NCBI RefSeq assembly: GCF_900496995.4
Contig: NC_044022.1
Location: 22,954,938 to 23,018,937, forward strand
Length of the DNA: 64,000 nucleotides
Direction: 5' to 3'
Source of the DNA: Aquila chrysaetos chrysaetos
Lineage: Eukaryota; Chordata; Aves; Accipitriformes; Accipitridae
Below are positions 10,931 to 22,739 of the stretch, piece after piece. The translations under genes and the position numbers were made by a program. Position 1 is the first letter of the stretch. Every line of letters starts with the position of its first letter. Under the pieces are notes generated by a model that had not been told where the DNA came from, searched no databases, and saw nothing but the letters and a program-made list of their open reading frames with translations.

Positions 10931-12985
10931 CAGGAGACCTGACCTAATTCCAACATCCGTGAAAGCAGCATCCTCCTTTGCAACAAGCCTAAGCAGGTAT
11001 ACGGAATGAATGAATGAGCCTGCTTCTCCAGTGCTCACCATTCTTGTGCAATAATTGCTCTGCAGACATTTTTGTGAGCTTGATAAATGTTTTATTTACA
11101 TGGAAATGTCTCAGCTAACACCCACAGTAAACACGAGGCGGTAGTCAAAACGTTACTACAGCTATTATCACAGAGAGTGGGCTGAAAGATATGCCTGCGT
11201 CTGCTGTGAGCAGGCCTTATTTTATTAGTACTGCAGTACTTCACTATTTGTATGGGAGATGAGCCATCCACTTTCACATGATGGTGACCATGATTTAAGG
11301 GCTCCCACCCCCTGAGGCTGCTTATTTCTCTCCTCTATATTTGAAACCATTTTTAAATGACATTTGCAATTAAGACTTTAAGGAGGATGCTTATCGGTAG
11401 GGATGGTGCATAGTAAATCGGGTGTCCGGGTTTGGCGGTGGTTTGGGAGGTGCTGCGAGTACCTGGCACACAAGTCCCTCATGCAGGTTTTGCTCTGCAG
11501 GAAACACGGCATGATCCTTCCAACGGTGGGCAGGGACCCATGAGGCTGTTTCTAGTCCTGGCTTTGCTGCCACGTCTGCACGGGTCGTGTCAGGCTGGAC
11601 CCACCCTGCTTAACTTCAGGTGTTTCACCGAGTAGCCTGTTGTAGAGTCTCAGGGCTCGTCTGTAGTTGATGGATCCATAAGACCTCAATCTCCCATTGG
11701 AACTGCCTCTCTCTATTGACTGACAAAAAAAGCCTTTACACTCACAGTTAGTCTGTTCCTTACAACTAATTGAGTTTGTGCAATTCCAGTCTTCAATGCT
11801 TTATTTTTTGACTGCGTAATGTAAGATTGCCAGGTCTTTTTCATTAAATGTAAGGAGCATCAGCCTCAAAGTTTCACAAACTGAATACTCACAAACTGAG
11901 GTCACTGGGACTTTATTTCTTTGGGACTTGCACTGTGTTTTGCATATGTAAAGTGGGTATAATGACATTCTAACTAATTCAGTAGAGACCTGCAACACAG
12001 AGGAACTGAAGCTTGCATTACTGATATATTTGTTCTAACCCAGATTTTATAGCCTGATTCATACTACCAGCATTTCTGTAGGATAACAGTGGGCCCAGTA
12101 GTATCTTATTTAATAATGACAGATACCACATGCTCCAGGAGACCAAAGGACACTTAAGGTATTTAGGATTAAAGGCATAGTGGTTTCCTGCATTGGAGAA
12201 TACCAGCAAGAAAAAACATGAATGCACAGAAAGCTGCTGCCAAAATACAAGTCCATGATGGATGGAAAGTGCTATGGAAATGCTAAGTAAAATATTATCA
12301 TTTGTTATTACAGCTGCAGTGTAATGTGGCCATTTTTTATAGCTGAACATGTCATCTTTTTTCTTCTTTTGTCTCACTGCAACTTTCAGGAAGCTATAGG
12401 TGATCTGCTGGCTGTGTATCTGTGTGCCTGAGTATGTACATGCAGAAGTACGCGTACTGATTTGCATGAAAGAAAGTAATGGAAGTCTTTTATATTTAAT
12501 GTAGGAAATATAGGGAGAGGCAGCTTTGTCAGCAGTCTGAAGTCCTTTGGAATTTGGCTATTCAAGACAATTTATAAACATATTCTCCAAGACACAAAAA
12601 AACCCCTATTCCCGAATAAAGTAATACCTAGTGTTGCGATAGCCTGGGGTGGGGATAAGGTATGGGGATGGTCTAACGTGGTTTGGAAAAATTCTCTATT
12701 AATGAGAAATCATTTATATGACTCATTCCTAGTCTGTCTGATTTTTATTTGTGGATTGTTTTTTTTCCACTGACTAATACCTATCCGTCTCACTCATTCT
12801 TGTTTTAGCATTATTAACACACCCAGTAGCTGTGCTGCTATTTCACAGAAAATATCTTCCTTTGCAGAATTCAAGTGCTTAAGGATGTTTTAATATTTTA
12901 ATAGTGCAATATTTGAGTGCTATTATTTACCTCAATACCAATACATATGACCCCGGTACTTTGCTTACCAGTTATAAATGCGGGT
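10931..12985. other. non-coding stretch
   Basis: No gene is supported. A 149-codon minus-strand frame at 12018-12467 has no recognised domain, and its DNA shows no codon-like periodicity I could see. A short segment near 12262-12312 ('aaagtgctatggaaatgcta') resembles the end of MIR/L3 elements but is too short to call with confidence. Confidence 0.45.
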
Positions 12986-12989
12986 GATA

Positions 12990-15575
12990 CGGATGAACTT
13001 AAATTTGTCAGAAACAGGAGAGTATAAACATAAAGAGACAAAGGGGAGATGAAAAGAAAACCAGAGTCAATCTTCTGAACATTTTAAATGGTTGTACACC
13101 AATGTAAGATGTATGGGGAATAAGCCAGAGGAACTGGGAATCTTAATACATAATTAGAATTATGTCTTAATTGGCTTAGCAGAGGTTTGCTAGGCTAATT
13201 CACATGACTGGAATATTGATGTAAAAAGGTACGGCTTGTTCAGAGAGGACAGTGGAAAAGAGTGATGATGTGGTTTATAGATCAAGGACATATCACTGGC
13301 TCCGAGAGCCACAGTTCAGTGTGAGATGGACTTGCTGAAACTGTCTTGCTGCAATAGGAAGGAAGCCATCAGAGTGGTGGGATGGGCTGGTGGTGACCAT
13401 CAAAGGAGGCAAGTGAGAAGAATGTCTTGAACAGATACTAGACTATTTCAGACCCCAGGGACTCTTGTCAGTGGGGGACGTTGACTCCAAACATCAGGCA
13501 AGACAGAAACAGAGCAGGAAGAGCAAATTCCTCGGTTGCTCTGGGAGCTGCCTTTTATCCCCCAAAATTGAGATGGTTGACATGATAAAAAGCTCTTGTA
13601 GGTTCTCTTCTGACCAATAGATAGGAATCCATTGAGAAAATAAAATAGGAAGACACTGAGAAGAGGGTGAATACCCTGATTCCTGGGAAGATGAGAGAGA
13701 ACCAGAAAGTAAAAGCCAAAGAGGCTTTAAGAAAGGGAACATCAATAAATTCAGCTAATTGGTAGAGGAGATCTCATGGAAGCAAATCTAAGGGGAAGGA
13801 GTTCCAAAAAGCTGACTGAGACAACTCTGGGGCTCAAATTATCATCTGGAAGGTGTAGGAAGGTTAATAAGAGCTTGTCTGATGCATGAGCATCTCCATT
13901 CTATGAAATTTAGGAAAATATTACAGAGAAAGTGGAAGGTAGCTCATATCAGTGGGAAATAATATAAGCACAAGCACATAGGGACAAAATCAGAAAGTAC
14001 AAAATGTTACGCAAAGGATTTACAGCAATATAAAAGCATATTGGGTAGGTGCATTAGTAATAATAAGAAGAGGAAGGAAAGAGCATGAAGAAATAAGCCA
14101 GCAAAACATGTTTATTTTTAATTTGAATCAGTTAATTTGTTCACCATGCAGTCCTGCAAACTGTCGTACTGGCACAAATGAGCGGTAGTGAGAGGGAAAG
14201 AGGGATGGCAAAGGGAAAGGAGGAGGAGGGGCAGGGAGCTGCCTAAAGCAGTTCTGTCACTAAAAGAAATGTAAGTGCAGGACCATTACTCAATGGACAA
14301 AGAAGGAAAATAACTGATGATGGGGCTGAAGCATTTAATGGCTTTTTGCTTTAGTCTTCCCTAGCAAGATTAACTGCGACTGGATGACTAACAAAATTAA
14401 CACCGGGGTTGAAAGAGTGAGAACCAACAGTGAAACAAGGAAGGTACGATAAGAAATTGTTTGGACCAGTTAGATGTTTTTAAATCAGCAGAGTCTGATG
14501 TAGTTCCTCACGGAATGTTTAAGAAATCAACAGAACTGCTCTGTTAATAGTCATCTTTGATAATTCTGGGACTGTGATAAATTCCCAATGTAAACCCTCT
14601 TCCTTGACTTCAGAAAGGCTTTTGAAAGTCTCTGAGACACCAACCTTTTAACAAAGCTAGGCTTAGATAAAACTACAATAGAAGTGGATGTGCTAGAAGA
14701 AATTTTTTTTAGTGAAAAGAGGTTCCACATGAGGATTGGCAGTGGTCAGCTCTTGGTCTGATTCTGTTCAATATTTCACCAATGACTCAGAGGATGGACT
14801 AAACCCCAATTCCTAGTACTGCAGACCACACCACACAAGGAGAGCTTGCAAACATGTAGAAAAAGTGATAGATTTGTAGAATTCAAACTGATCTTCTTAG
14901 ATACTCTGAAATAAGAAAGGCAAGTGTGAAGAGCCCACTGGGGACAAATCAGCTGCACTATTATAGGGAACAGTTCTGCTTATCTGTGTCTGAAGATCAT
15001 AGCAATTTTGAATCTAAACTTGCAACAATATACTACAGTGAAAAAATATCATATTGGGATGTGTAACCAGACAGACGTGCATGTCAGGTGCATGAATTAC
15101 TCCTGATTAATACCTTAGCAAAGGTTACATGGCCATTTGGCACACTATACATTTGTATGAGCAGCAAAAGAGTCCAGTGAAAGGAAATTAAATTGATCAG
15201 AGATCACAAAAATTTGTCCATAGAAAGAAGGTTGAAGAAGTAGGATTTGTTTAGCCAAGAGAAGTGAGGGCTGAGGGACAGTCTTACAATTTATTTACAA
15301 AAATATTGTTGCAGAGGACGTGAATTCGTACTGTACCTGATCACCACAGACAACACAAGAAAACAAATATCCAGATGAAAAGGTCTAGTTTAATAAAACT
15401 TTCTAAAGCTAAGTGTAGATAAACAATGGGAAATTTTCCTAAAGAGGTAAAGTATGCTTCTAAGAACAGGCTAAGAAAGCATCTGTGTGGAATGGCATAG
15501 ACATGGCTCAGACGGGATGGATTAGATGGCATCTCAAGGCCCCTTCCACTTCAGTGCTTTATCAGACAATAATGT
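12990..15575 (+). mobile_element. ancient CR1, near-complete ORF2 fossil
   Basis: Several separate parts of a CR1 ORF2 follow in the right order. An endonuclease segment at 13197-13253 translates without interruption as NSHDWNIDVKRYGLFREDS. The inter-domain region is at about 13790-14080. A linker/RT N-terminal region is at about 14240-14560 ('gatgatggggctgaagcatt', 'cagtcttccctagcaagatt', 'tggaccagttagatgttttt'). RT motif A at 14603-14626 reads LDFRKAFE, and a frameshifted LFNIF-type segment lies near 14768-14800. The 3' part at about 15190-15575 contains 'gaagaagtaggatttgttta' and ends 'gatggcatctcaaggcccct'. Stops and frameshifts are throughout. About 14085-14240 (purine-rich) fits poorly and may be an insertion. 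The start is approximate. Confidence 0.78.
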
Positions 15576-15650
15576 GTATCGTCCAAGTTTAGAAAAAGTT
15601 TTCAACCCAATACATAGAGCTCAAAAGAATGGTGAAAGGTTACACTCTAC

Positions 15651-16407
15651 CACACAGTGGGGTCAAGTGCACCCTCAGCAAGTTTGAAGATGACATCAAG
15701 CTAACTGGTGCAGCAGACATCCCTGAGGGACAGGATGCCATCCAGAGGGACCTGGACAAGCCTCCTGAGGTTCAACAAGGCCAAGTGCAAGGTCCTGCAC
15801 CTGGGTCAGGGCAATCCCCAGTATCCATACAGCCTGGGGGATGAAGGGATGGAGGGCAGCCCTGCTGAGAAGGACTTGGGTGCACTGGTGGATGAAAAGC
15901 CGTGAATGACCTGGCAATGTGCGCTCACAGCCCAGAAAGCCAACCATGTCCTGGGCTGCATCAGAAGAAGCGTGGCCAGCAGGTCGAGGGAGGGGATTCT
16001 GCCCCTCTGCTCCGCTCTGGTGAGACCCCACCTGCAGTTCTGCGTCCAGCTCTGGGGTCCTCAGCACGGGAGAGACAGGGACCTGTTGGAGTGGGTCCAC
16101 GAAGATGATCAGAGGGCTGGAACACCTCTCCTATGAGGAAAGGCTGAAAGAGAGTTGGAGTTGTTCAGCCTGGAGAAGAGAAGGCTCTGGGAAGACCTTA
16201 TTGTGACTTTTCAATACGTAAAGGAGGCCTATAAGAAAGATGGGGACAGACTTTTTAGTAGGGCCGGTAGTGATAAGACAAGGGGTAATGGTTTTAAACT
16301 AAAAGAGGAGAGGTTCAGACTAGATATAAGGAAGAAATTTTTTACGATGAGGGTAGTGAAACACTGGCACAGGTTGCTCAGAGAGGTGGTACATGCCCCA
16401 TCCCTGG
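15651..16407 (+). mobile_element. young-type CR1 fragment lacking both ends
   Basis: This segment starts at the RT catalytic box, where FADD has become FEDD at 15683-15694, and continues through the C-terminal ORF2 region ([39 protein letters not shown] in a shadow frame, EKRRLW). Relative to the copy at 3.6 kb it has lost about 29 bases after 'gacctggacaag' (near 15762) and about 11 near 16098, has a TGA near 15904, and gains two bases in 'aaagagagttgg' near 16150. It stops abruptly at 'catccctggaaa' (about 16407) without the CR1 3' tail. It lies about 75 bases right of the ancient CR1, in the same orientation. Confidence 0.88.
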
Positions 16408-16410
16408 AAA

Positions 16411-18129
16411 AAAACATTCTGTATTACACTGTGTTTTTCACTTGTTCATCTCCAAGTCCTTTACAAAAGAGACAAGTATTACTGGGTACGGACAGAACAG
16501 AGAAGTACCCTCCCAAACAAGTAAAACTGGATTAAAGTCTGGACCAAAATGTAAGAAGTCCCTTAAATGCTCAGGTACTTGAAGCCACCACTGCTTCTGC
16601 CAGGATAAAATATATCTCACAATAATTGCTTGTTGGATTTATCTCAGAGAGGAAAGGCTCATCTAAAACATCCTGAGTCTGCAAAAGTGACTAGGATGTG
16701 GAATGTGTTTTTTGGTACATGCTGCTTTCAGGAGTATCCCTGAAAACTGTCCAAACCATCCTTCATGAGATGCTTGGCAATCATGGTCCTAAACCTGACA
16801 AAAAGCCAAAAAATCTCATAAATTAAGATTACCCTCCCTTTTTTTTTTACCAACATAGTGTACTCTGCTGGTTTGAGCCGAATCACTTGATCTCTTTTTT
16901 GATGATAAAGTTTGCCTATCTCTCTAAGTAGCAGGATAGGGTGGGAGTTTTGGGGGGGAGGGGAAGGAGGGATTGTAAAGGTGAATACCTCTGCATTGCA
17001 CAACAGCAAAGCTGGGTGGAAATCCAGGATCATTTGAGCTAGGCAGCAAGGGACTCTCCTGGCAAATGCATTATGGCAGAGAGTCCTTTTTGTCAGAAAG
17101 CACATATGCAACCATTCACAGCGTGTTAACAGGCAGGCATCCACAGTGTTACCTATCATGAGAGCAACAGTGTGAATTCCACCTTCCTTGAGCCAACCTG
17201 GCTTGCCACCACCTATGCAAATGGCATTGCTGAAAGGGCATTGCCTCTCTGGGTCCATACACAATCCATCTGCCCAGTCTGAAAAAGCCAAGACTTTTTC
17301 AAGGAGAATATTTGTATCTGAAAAAATAACTGCTGAGGGTCTCACTATGGTCAATGGAAGAAGATTGCACTATTGAAAGTCAGGGGAGACTCGTTTAAAG
17401 GAAGCTACATCTGGGAAGATCTGAATATTTCCTCACATGTATACTTGCCATATCTTTGTGTGTGCACGTGTAATAGTTCTCATCACGAGGAAAGGAGGAG
17501 GAGCAAGCGGGCGATGTCCATGAAGTTACCTATCTTCAATAGAAGACTGGAGACAGAAAGACCTGGCAAACTGCAAAACGATCCATCCTCAGGGAATTTC
17601 TAGCCCTGCTTTACCAAAAGGCTTCCACAAAGCAAAAAAAAATCTTGAGTCTAAGTTAATCTGCATATATCTGAGACAAGTATGACCATCTAAATGATAA
17701 TGCTATTGGCCCTGTCTAAAGCTCTCTTTTCGACATAGCTGTTGCAGTAGCAGAGTAACATGCTGGTCCTGTGAGACTCCTGAAAATCCCAGAAGCTGGC
17801 AGCTTTCACAGCACACTGTAAGACTTCTGTTTTTTTCTGAAGTTTTGGCCTATGATTAATTGGTTTAATTTTGCTTAGCAAAGTTCAATTTATGCTTTAC
17901 AGGCACCATTAGTATTTGAGTGTCTGCTTCTGTGGTGATGGATGCCATATAGAGTTGGGTGAGTTTGGAAATGGTTTTCCTGTCCCCACAAAATTCTTCA
18001 GGATTTAAAAAAATTTTTGTGCTGAAGTCAAACCAAGGTCTTTTAAGAAAAGGAGGGAAAGAACATGTACATTTTGTGCCATTAGTAATGATTTGATTTT
18101 CAGAAAAGCCACTTTGGACATCAAGATCC
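16411..18129. other. non-coding stretch with one long unexplained frame
   Basis: There is no recognised gene. The stretch includes a 208-codon minus-strand frame at 16728-17354. Its product (for example the segment CIGGGKPGWLKEGGIHTVAL) is not a family I recognise. It could be chance, a decayed transposon or an exon; nothing around it (splice sites, TATA, poly(A)) decides. A G-rich patch lies at 16951-16972. Confidence 0.4.
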
Positions 18130-18260
18130 TCCTGGGTCTCCCTGAGGCGAGTCTCTCTCCCTCACCCTCTGGTGCCCAAGCTCTTTATGTGAATAAATAC
18201 ATGTTTATTGGAGCAAGGACTTCAGTGTGCGGATTTCTCACGTCCCAAATTAGTTTTTAA
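18130..18260 (+). repeat. possible LTR-like fragment
   Basis: A pyrimidine-rich 'gtctctctccctcaccctctgg' style block is followed by 'gtgaataaatacatg', an AATAAA signal, then 'ttattggagcaaggac' and 'tgtgcggatttctcacgt'. This arrangement resembles the R/U5 part of an endogenous retroviral LTR. No second LTR, primer-binding site or gag/pol remnants were seen nearby, so this is at most a solo-LTR piece, and the resemblance could be accidental. Confidence 0.25.
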
Positions 18261-19289
18261 CCACGGGACTAAAGAGCTTGTCTCTTTTCTGGCTGAATGA
18301 ATATTTCATTATTTATACAGCTGCAAGAGGACCTCGCTGGTCATCAAGCAGCCAGGTCTTTTGGGGTGAGTGACTTTCTGCTTCACAACCACATAGCTGC
18401 AGCCAGAAAGCTTTTTTCTGACAAAAGTTTAGGCTGAAGCTGGTATGGTTTTTGTGACTGGCACCAGTTTCGACAAATTAATATTTTCACATGAAGGACA
18501 AAAAAAGGACATTTCATCAAAAACTGCAGGCCAGCAGTTGTGTTAAACAGCAGGTCCCATGCAAATCCATGGCAACCATGGTTATGATTGTCAAAGTGTT
18601 ATAATATGGATTATCTGGAAGTACAATGAACATACACAAAGCTCCTGATAGCCAAATCTAGCTGCCCTGAGGCACTTGAGAATTGCTGGTCTAGAAAAAC
18701 CTGAAGTGGATTGGATGTGGCAGGCTCCTGGTTCAGCCTCAGCCAGCTCTGTGAGCTAAATCCTGTTTACAGAGGAGTAGAGCACTTGCTCTTTAATTGA
18801 GAAAAGTAGTTAGGAGATTATCACATCTCATAAATGACTAGAATCCTCAAGTGGCAAGATGGTCGGGTGAAAATACATTTTATTTTTAGTACATTGTTGC
18901 TGTGCTCCAGTAATAAAATGCAAAGTGCAGGAAGGCAGCAGTTTCAAGGGGAGCTTTTAGGAAGGAGAACTGAGGACTGCTATTCACACCATTACTAAAT
19001 TCTTCTCCTGTCCAAAACAATGTGATCTGAAATGTGGTGGGGTTGCTCATTATTTATCTATTTCTTTACTTGTCATGGGATTCTCAAAGCTTTTATTTTG
19101 CACCAAATGATTGACTTAGCACAGCTGACTGCAAAGTTTTGATTGCAGAGTCTTTGCATTGCATTAGCACCTAGAGACATCAGTTGAGATCAGGACCGTA
19201 TGTACATACAATGCTATAGTGACAGGCAAGGCTTGTCTGATGAGCTAATGGTTTATTTCAGCCAAAGATGCAAGAATATGTTTTGATAC
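18261..19289. other. non-coding stretch, nothing recognised
   Basis: Ordinary AT-rich DNA without a recognisable gene or repeat until the MIR-like fragment near 19290. Confidence 0.5.
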
Positions 19290-19380
19290 TACTTTTTAAG
19301 ATGAGGATACAGCTAGCGCAAGGTCACACAGAAAGTCACCATGATAGACAGAAACTGAATCCAGGTTCCTGTAGTTAATT
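19290..19380 (-). mobile_element. MIR/L3-like fragment, reverse
   Basis: The plus strand reads 'aagatgaggatacagc', 'caaggtcacacagaaagtc' and 'aactgaatccaggttcctg', the reverse complement of the MIR core ('acagatgaggaaac', 'caaggtcacacag.aagt', 'gaacccaggtctcctg'). Short but in correct order. Confidence 0.65.
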
Positions 19381-19466
19381 TACAAGATTATTATTTTTTT
19401 CATCTCTGATTCATTGATGAGCAGCAAAGCAGTTAGATAGAAAAGCAGAGATGAAATAACTCCTTC

Positions 19467-19536
19467 TTCCCTTCCCTTCCCTTCCCTTCCCTTCCCTTCC
19501 CTTCCCTTCCCTTCCCTTCCCTTCCCTTCCCTTCCC
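19467..19536. repeat. (TTCCC)14 microsatellite
   Basis: Fourteen uninterrupted TTCCC units span 70 bases, bordered by T/C-rich sequence. On the minus strand a chance frame reads through it as repeated GREGK. The uninterrupted purity implies recent length change. A pure polypurine/polypyrimidine tract of this kind can form triplex DNA. Confidence 0.97.
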
Positions 19537-20839
19537 TCTGTCTTTAAAAACAATGTCACTTTTTTTTCTGCTTCTTTTTTCCAGTAAGCAAACCTACATT
19601 TGAGAAATGAAGAAAAGACACATTCATAATATTTGTGGCTTATTAAAATGATCTGAGATGGTCCCAAGGCTATCTTTTGTCAGGACATGATAATAGGGAA
19701 AATCTAGCAGCCACTTAATTTGATTAAAAATAATTAGACTCATAAGTGTAAACATGTTTCATATCGTGAGGTGTAGGAAGATCTAAGCACTGAGGTTTAA
19801 AATACCAAAAGCTGTGCAAATCACAGAGTCTTTCATGGGGTTCACTGAGTCCTTAATCATACAAACTCCCAGGGGTTTAAGAGCCATTCAGTCTGGGAAA
19901 ACAAAGCTGAGTCTGAAGGACAGAGATTTCCCTGGTAAACATCTCTAACCTCTCTTTATGAGGTGTGCGAGGAGGTCACCAAACCAAATCAGGAGATAGA
20001 GACTGGGGGATAGGGTCATACCCAAGGAGTTTAAGGAATTTTAAGATGGCTGTTGTGAAGAAAATATGCAATAAATGCAGGGGAACTCAGCTGAGACCTA
20101 GGCCTTTCAGAGCAAGTGGTGCAACTCCAGGCAACGAGAATCATGGGATTATGGAAACAGCCAAGGAATAAAATTTCTGATCTTGGCTGCACTGATGGGC
20201 AGAATTTCATATTGGAGCTCCTGAGGTTTATTCCTTTTTCATCCAAGTCTCCTGTCCCTTGGGGTGTCCTGCAGCAGGGAGCTGTCATCTGCTTCAAGGA
20301 GAGGAAAGGGCTAACAGAGTGCTTGATGGAGAGGATCTGAACTTCAGAGGAGGAGGTGCAAAGGCAGTCTCGATAGCAAACCTAGTCATAGGAGAAAGTT
20401 GGGCACAGCCAGGATCAGTGCAGGAGGAGCACTGAGGAAAGAAGGGAACTGAGCCATGGACCTGTGGCAGGATCTGGGGATAGGCTGCTGAGAACACACA
20501 AGACAAACATGAGGAGCTAAGGGTTCACAAGATGGGCGTCAGGAGTAGAAAATTTAACCTTCAGAAAGCTAGTGAGTCTGCAAGTGCCATCTGTGTCCCT
20601 TCTCCCTTTCTGCCCCTCTCCCCAGGGAGGGACTGTGGCTCAGGTGACAGTATCTACTGCCTGTAAGAGGGACGGGTTGAGGAACCAATAAGTCAGGACG
20701 TGCCAGCTATCCCCAAAAATTCTCCATGGCTGGCACCTTTATTCCTAGTCCTACTTCATGGCAAAGCCACACCTTTACTAAAGACACAATTAAGTACAGT
20801 GGCTTTGGGGTTACAGTACAAGCCAGTCAAAAAAATATC
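19537..20839. other. non-coding stretch, nothing recognised
   Basis: Several overlapping frames of 60-90 codons occur on both strands (19965-20506) but none resembles a known protein. No RNA gene or transposon was recognised. Confidence 0.45.
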
Positions 20840-20995
20840 CCTGGCCCTGCCACAGACTTGGTCTAGGACCTTGAGGAGTCTCCTAACCTGTCCATGCCTC
20901 TGTTGACCCATTTATAAATCAAGGACAATAATATTTATCTCTCCGATGAGGTGATGTCATGAAGTAGAATTCATGAATAGATCTCCTGAGCTCCT
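20840..20995 (+). mobile_element. MIR/L3-like fragment
   Basis: 'ctggccctgccacagacttgg', 'aggaccttgaggagtctcct', 'aacctgtccatgcctctgtt', 'cccatttataaatcaaggac' and 'aataatatttatctctc' follow the plus-strand MIR core ('gctctgccac', 'gtgaccttgggcaagt', 'cctcagtttcc', 'atctgtaaaatggggataataatacctacctc'). About 75 bases of good colinear similarity; the rest is approximate. Confidence 0.75.
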
Positions 20996-22739
20996 TAGAG
21001 TACAAGCTTCGTGACAGTCTAATTTTCACTCTGGGTTCCTGAAGCCTTATGCAGTTGTTCTGTCTGTCCATCTGTTTTTCAGTCTCCTTACTAAAAACTG
21101 AAATCATTGTTGAATTAATCATGTTGGACAAGGGCTAGAAGTATCCAAGAAAATAGAATGAGGTACTGATAAGTTTCATGAAAATTAATGGGAGAGTAGG
21201 AGGAAAAGACTGAAATTAATACCCTCCAAATCTGGGAGCAACTCTCAGCTTAGAAAGGCTGTGATAGGACTTTATTCTGCTTGGTCTGATACTGCCCAAT
21301 CAGCCTGTACATAGTGACCGGGCAGTTATCACACGTGTATTTTGGAACCAGCCGCAGCATGCAGTGTCTTTTGCCAGCTGATAATTGCTAGACTTAGAAG
21401 AGAGCCTGGAGGCATGGAGGGTACCGAGGGGAAATGATTATCTACAGGATACCTGCAGGCTTTGGAAGTAGGAGCTGAGATCATAGGGAAATCAGGAAGG
21501 AAGGAAAAAACTGGGGCTCTTGCAGTGGAGGGGGGCTGTAGATAGAGTAGAAGAGAAACCCATAGGTTTGCAGGCATTGTTAGTTCCCCTACTTGCAGAA
21601 ATACTTGTTAATTATTATTAGAACATCTGTTTATTATTTTTGAATGGCTGATTTCAAAAGAGTTTACAAAATGACAGGAAATGAAACAGAAATGCTAAAC
21701 AATTTTTTTTTTGTGACACCCAACATTTATTTCTGAAAACACTCATTAGTAAGGGAAGCCTCAGAAAAACATTTCAGAAATGTATATTTAACTCAAAAGC
21801 CCAAAATATAGGAATAAAATCAGCTTTATCTTTGATACTGACATTCAACAGACAAGTTTGAAACCCTGTTATAGAATAAATTTGAAGAACACAATAGCTG
21901 CTAGCAGTTTTTCAAGGAATGAAGCCATTGTAGCCGTGGGATCAGGTACTGCTCCTGCTTTGACAAGGAAAGATTTGGGATGTCAAACATTCTGCATGCT
22001 GCAATGCATATCACATGTTCAAGTGATGTTCAGTCAGTAAGGAAAGGTAATTGCCAGCAGTTTTATAACTCTGTACCTCCCTCTGTATGGTGCCAAAAAA
22101 GATCAGCATTGATATTGGCTTCAAATAAGTCTACACGCTCACTACTTTATGATAAAGGGATAAGAAGTGTTTGGCATGAAAGCTGAACAGCAGAAGAGAT
22201 GAAGCTAGATGGTGGTGCTGGTGGTGGTCGGATGGGAAGGCTTAGTTTTCATGAACATAAATGATGTTTTGTGTCCAAGATCACAATTGGAAAAGGATTT
22301 TTTTGTGTGTGTTGTCTCGTTGTTATTTTTTTTTAATTATTATTACAAGAATGTATAACTGATTTCTTAATATGTATAATAGTCATATACCCGATCTGGC
22401 AGAGAGGTGATGACAAGTCAAACCTGCCAAACCAACTGAAGGACTAGGAAGTTTGGTATGAGGGGCAGATATCACAGATTAAATTGAATTTGAATCATCT
22501 CCATGTCAATGAAAAACTGGGTCTCCTATGCTTAGTTCAGACACATCACTGTTCTAAGTTCAGATGCAGCTGTAAGTCCAAGATAACTTTATCTTCTATA
22601 CATCCCTAAGTAAAGAAGAAGGGGAGAGAGAAAGACAGTAGTACAAACACGATCTGTCCATCCTTGGTTTCACTTTGGTGATGTAAGGAAACTGTCCTCC
22701 AAACTATGCACTTCGTTCTTGTTTAGCCTAATGTCATGT
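20996..22739. other. non-coding stretch
   Basis: No gene or identifiable transposon. Short T runs lie near 21705 and 22328, and a short GGT-rich patch lies at 22210-22228. Confidence 0.5.

Noticed and set aside
12018..12467. 149-codon minus-strand frame
   Set aside because: No recognisable domain, no codon bias visible, no splice or promoter context; likely chance in AT-rich DNA.
15696..16100. 134-codon minus-strand frame
   Set aside because: Antisense shadow of the second CR1 fragment.
19380..19667. 95-codon minus-strand frame with GREGK repeats
   Set aside because: Produced by the (TTCCC)14 microsatellite.
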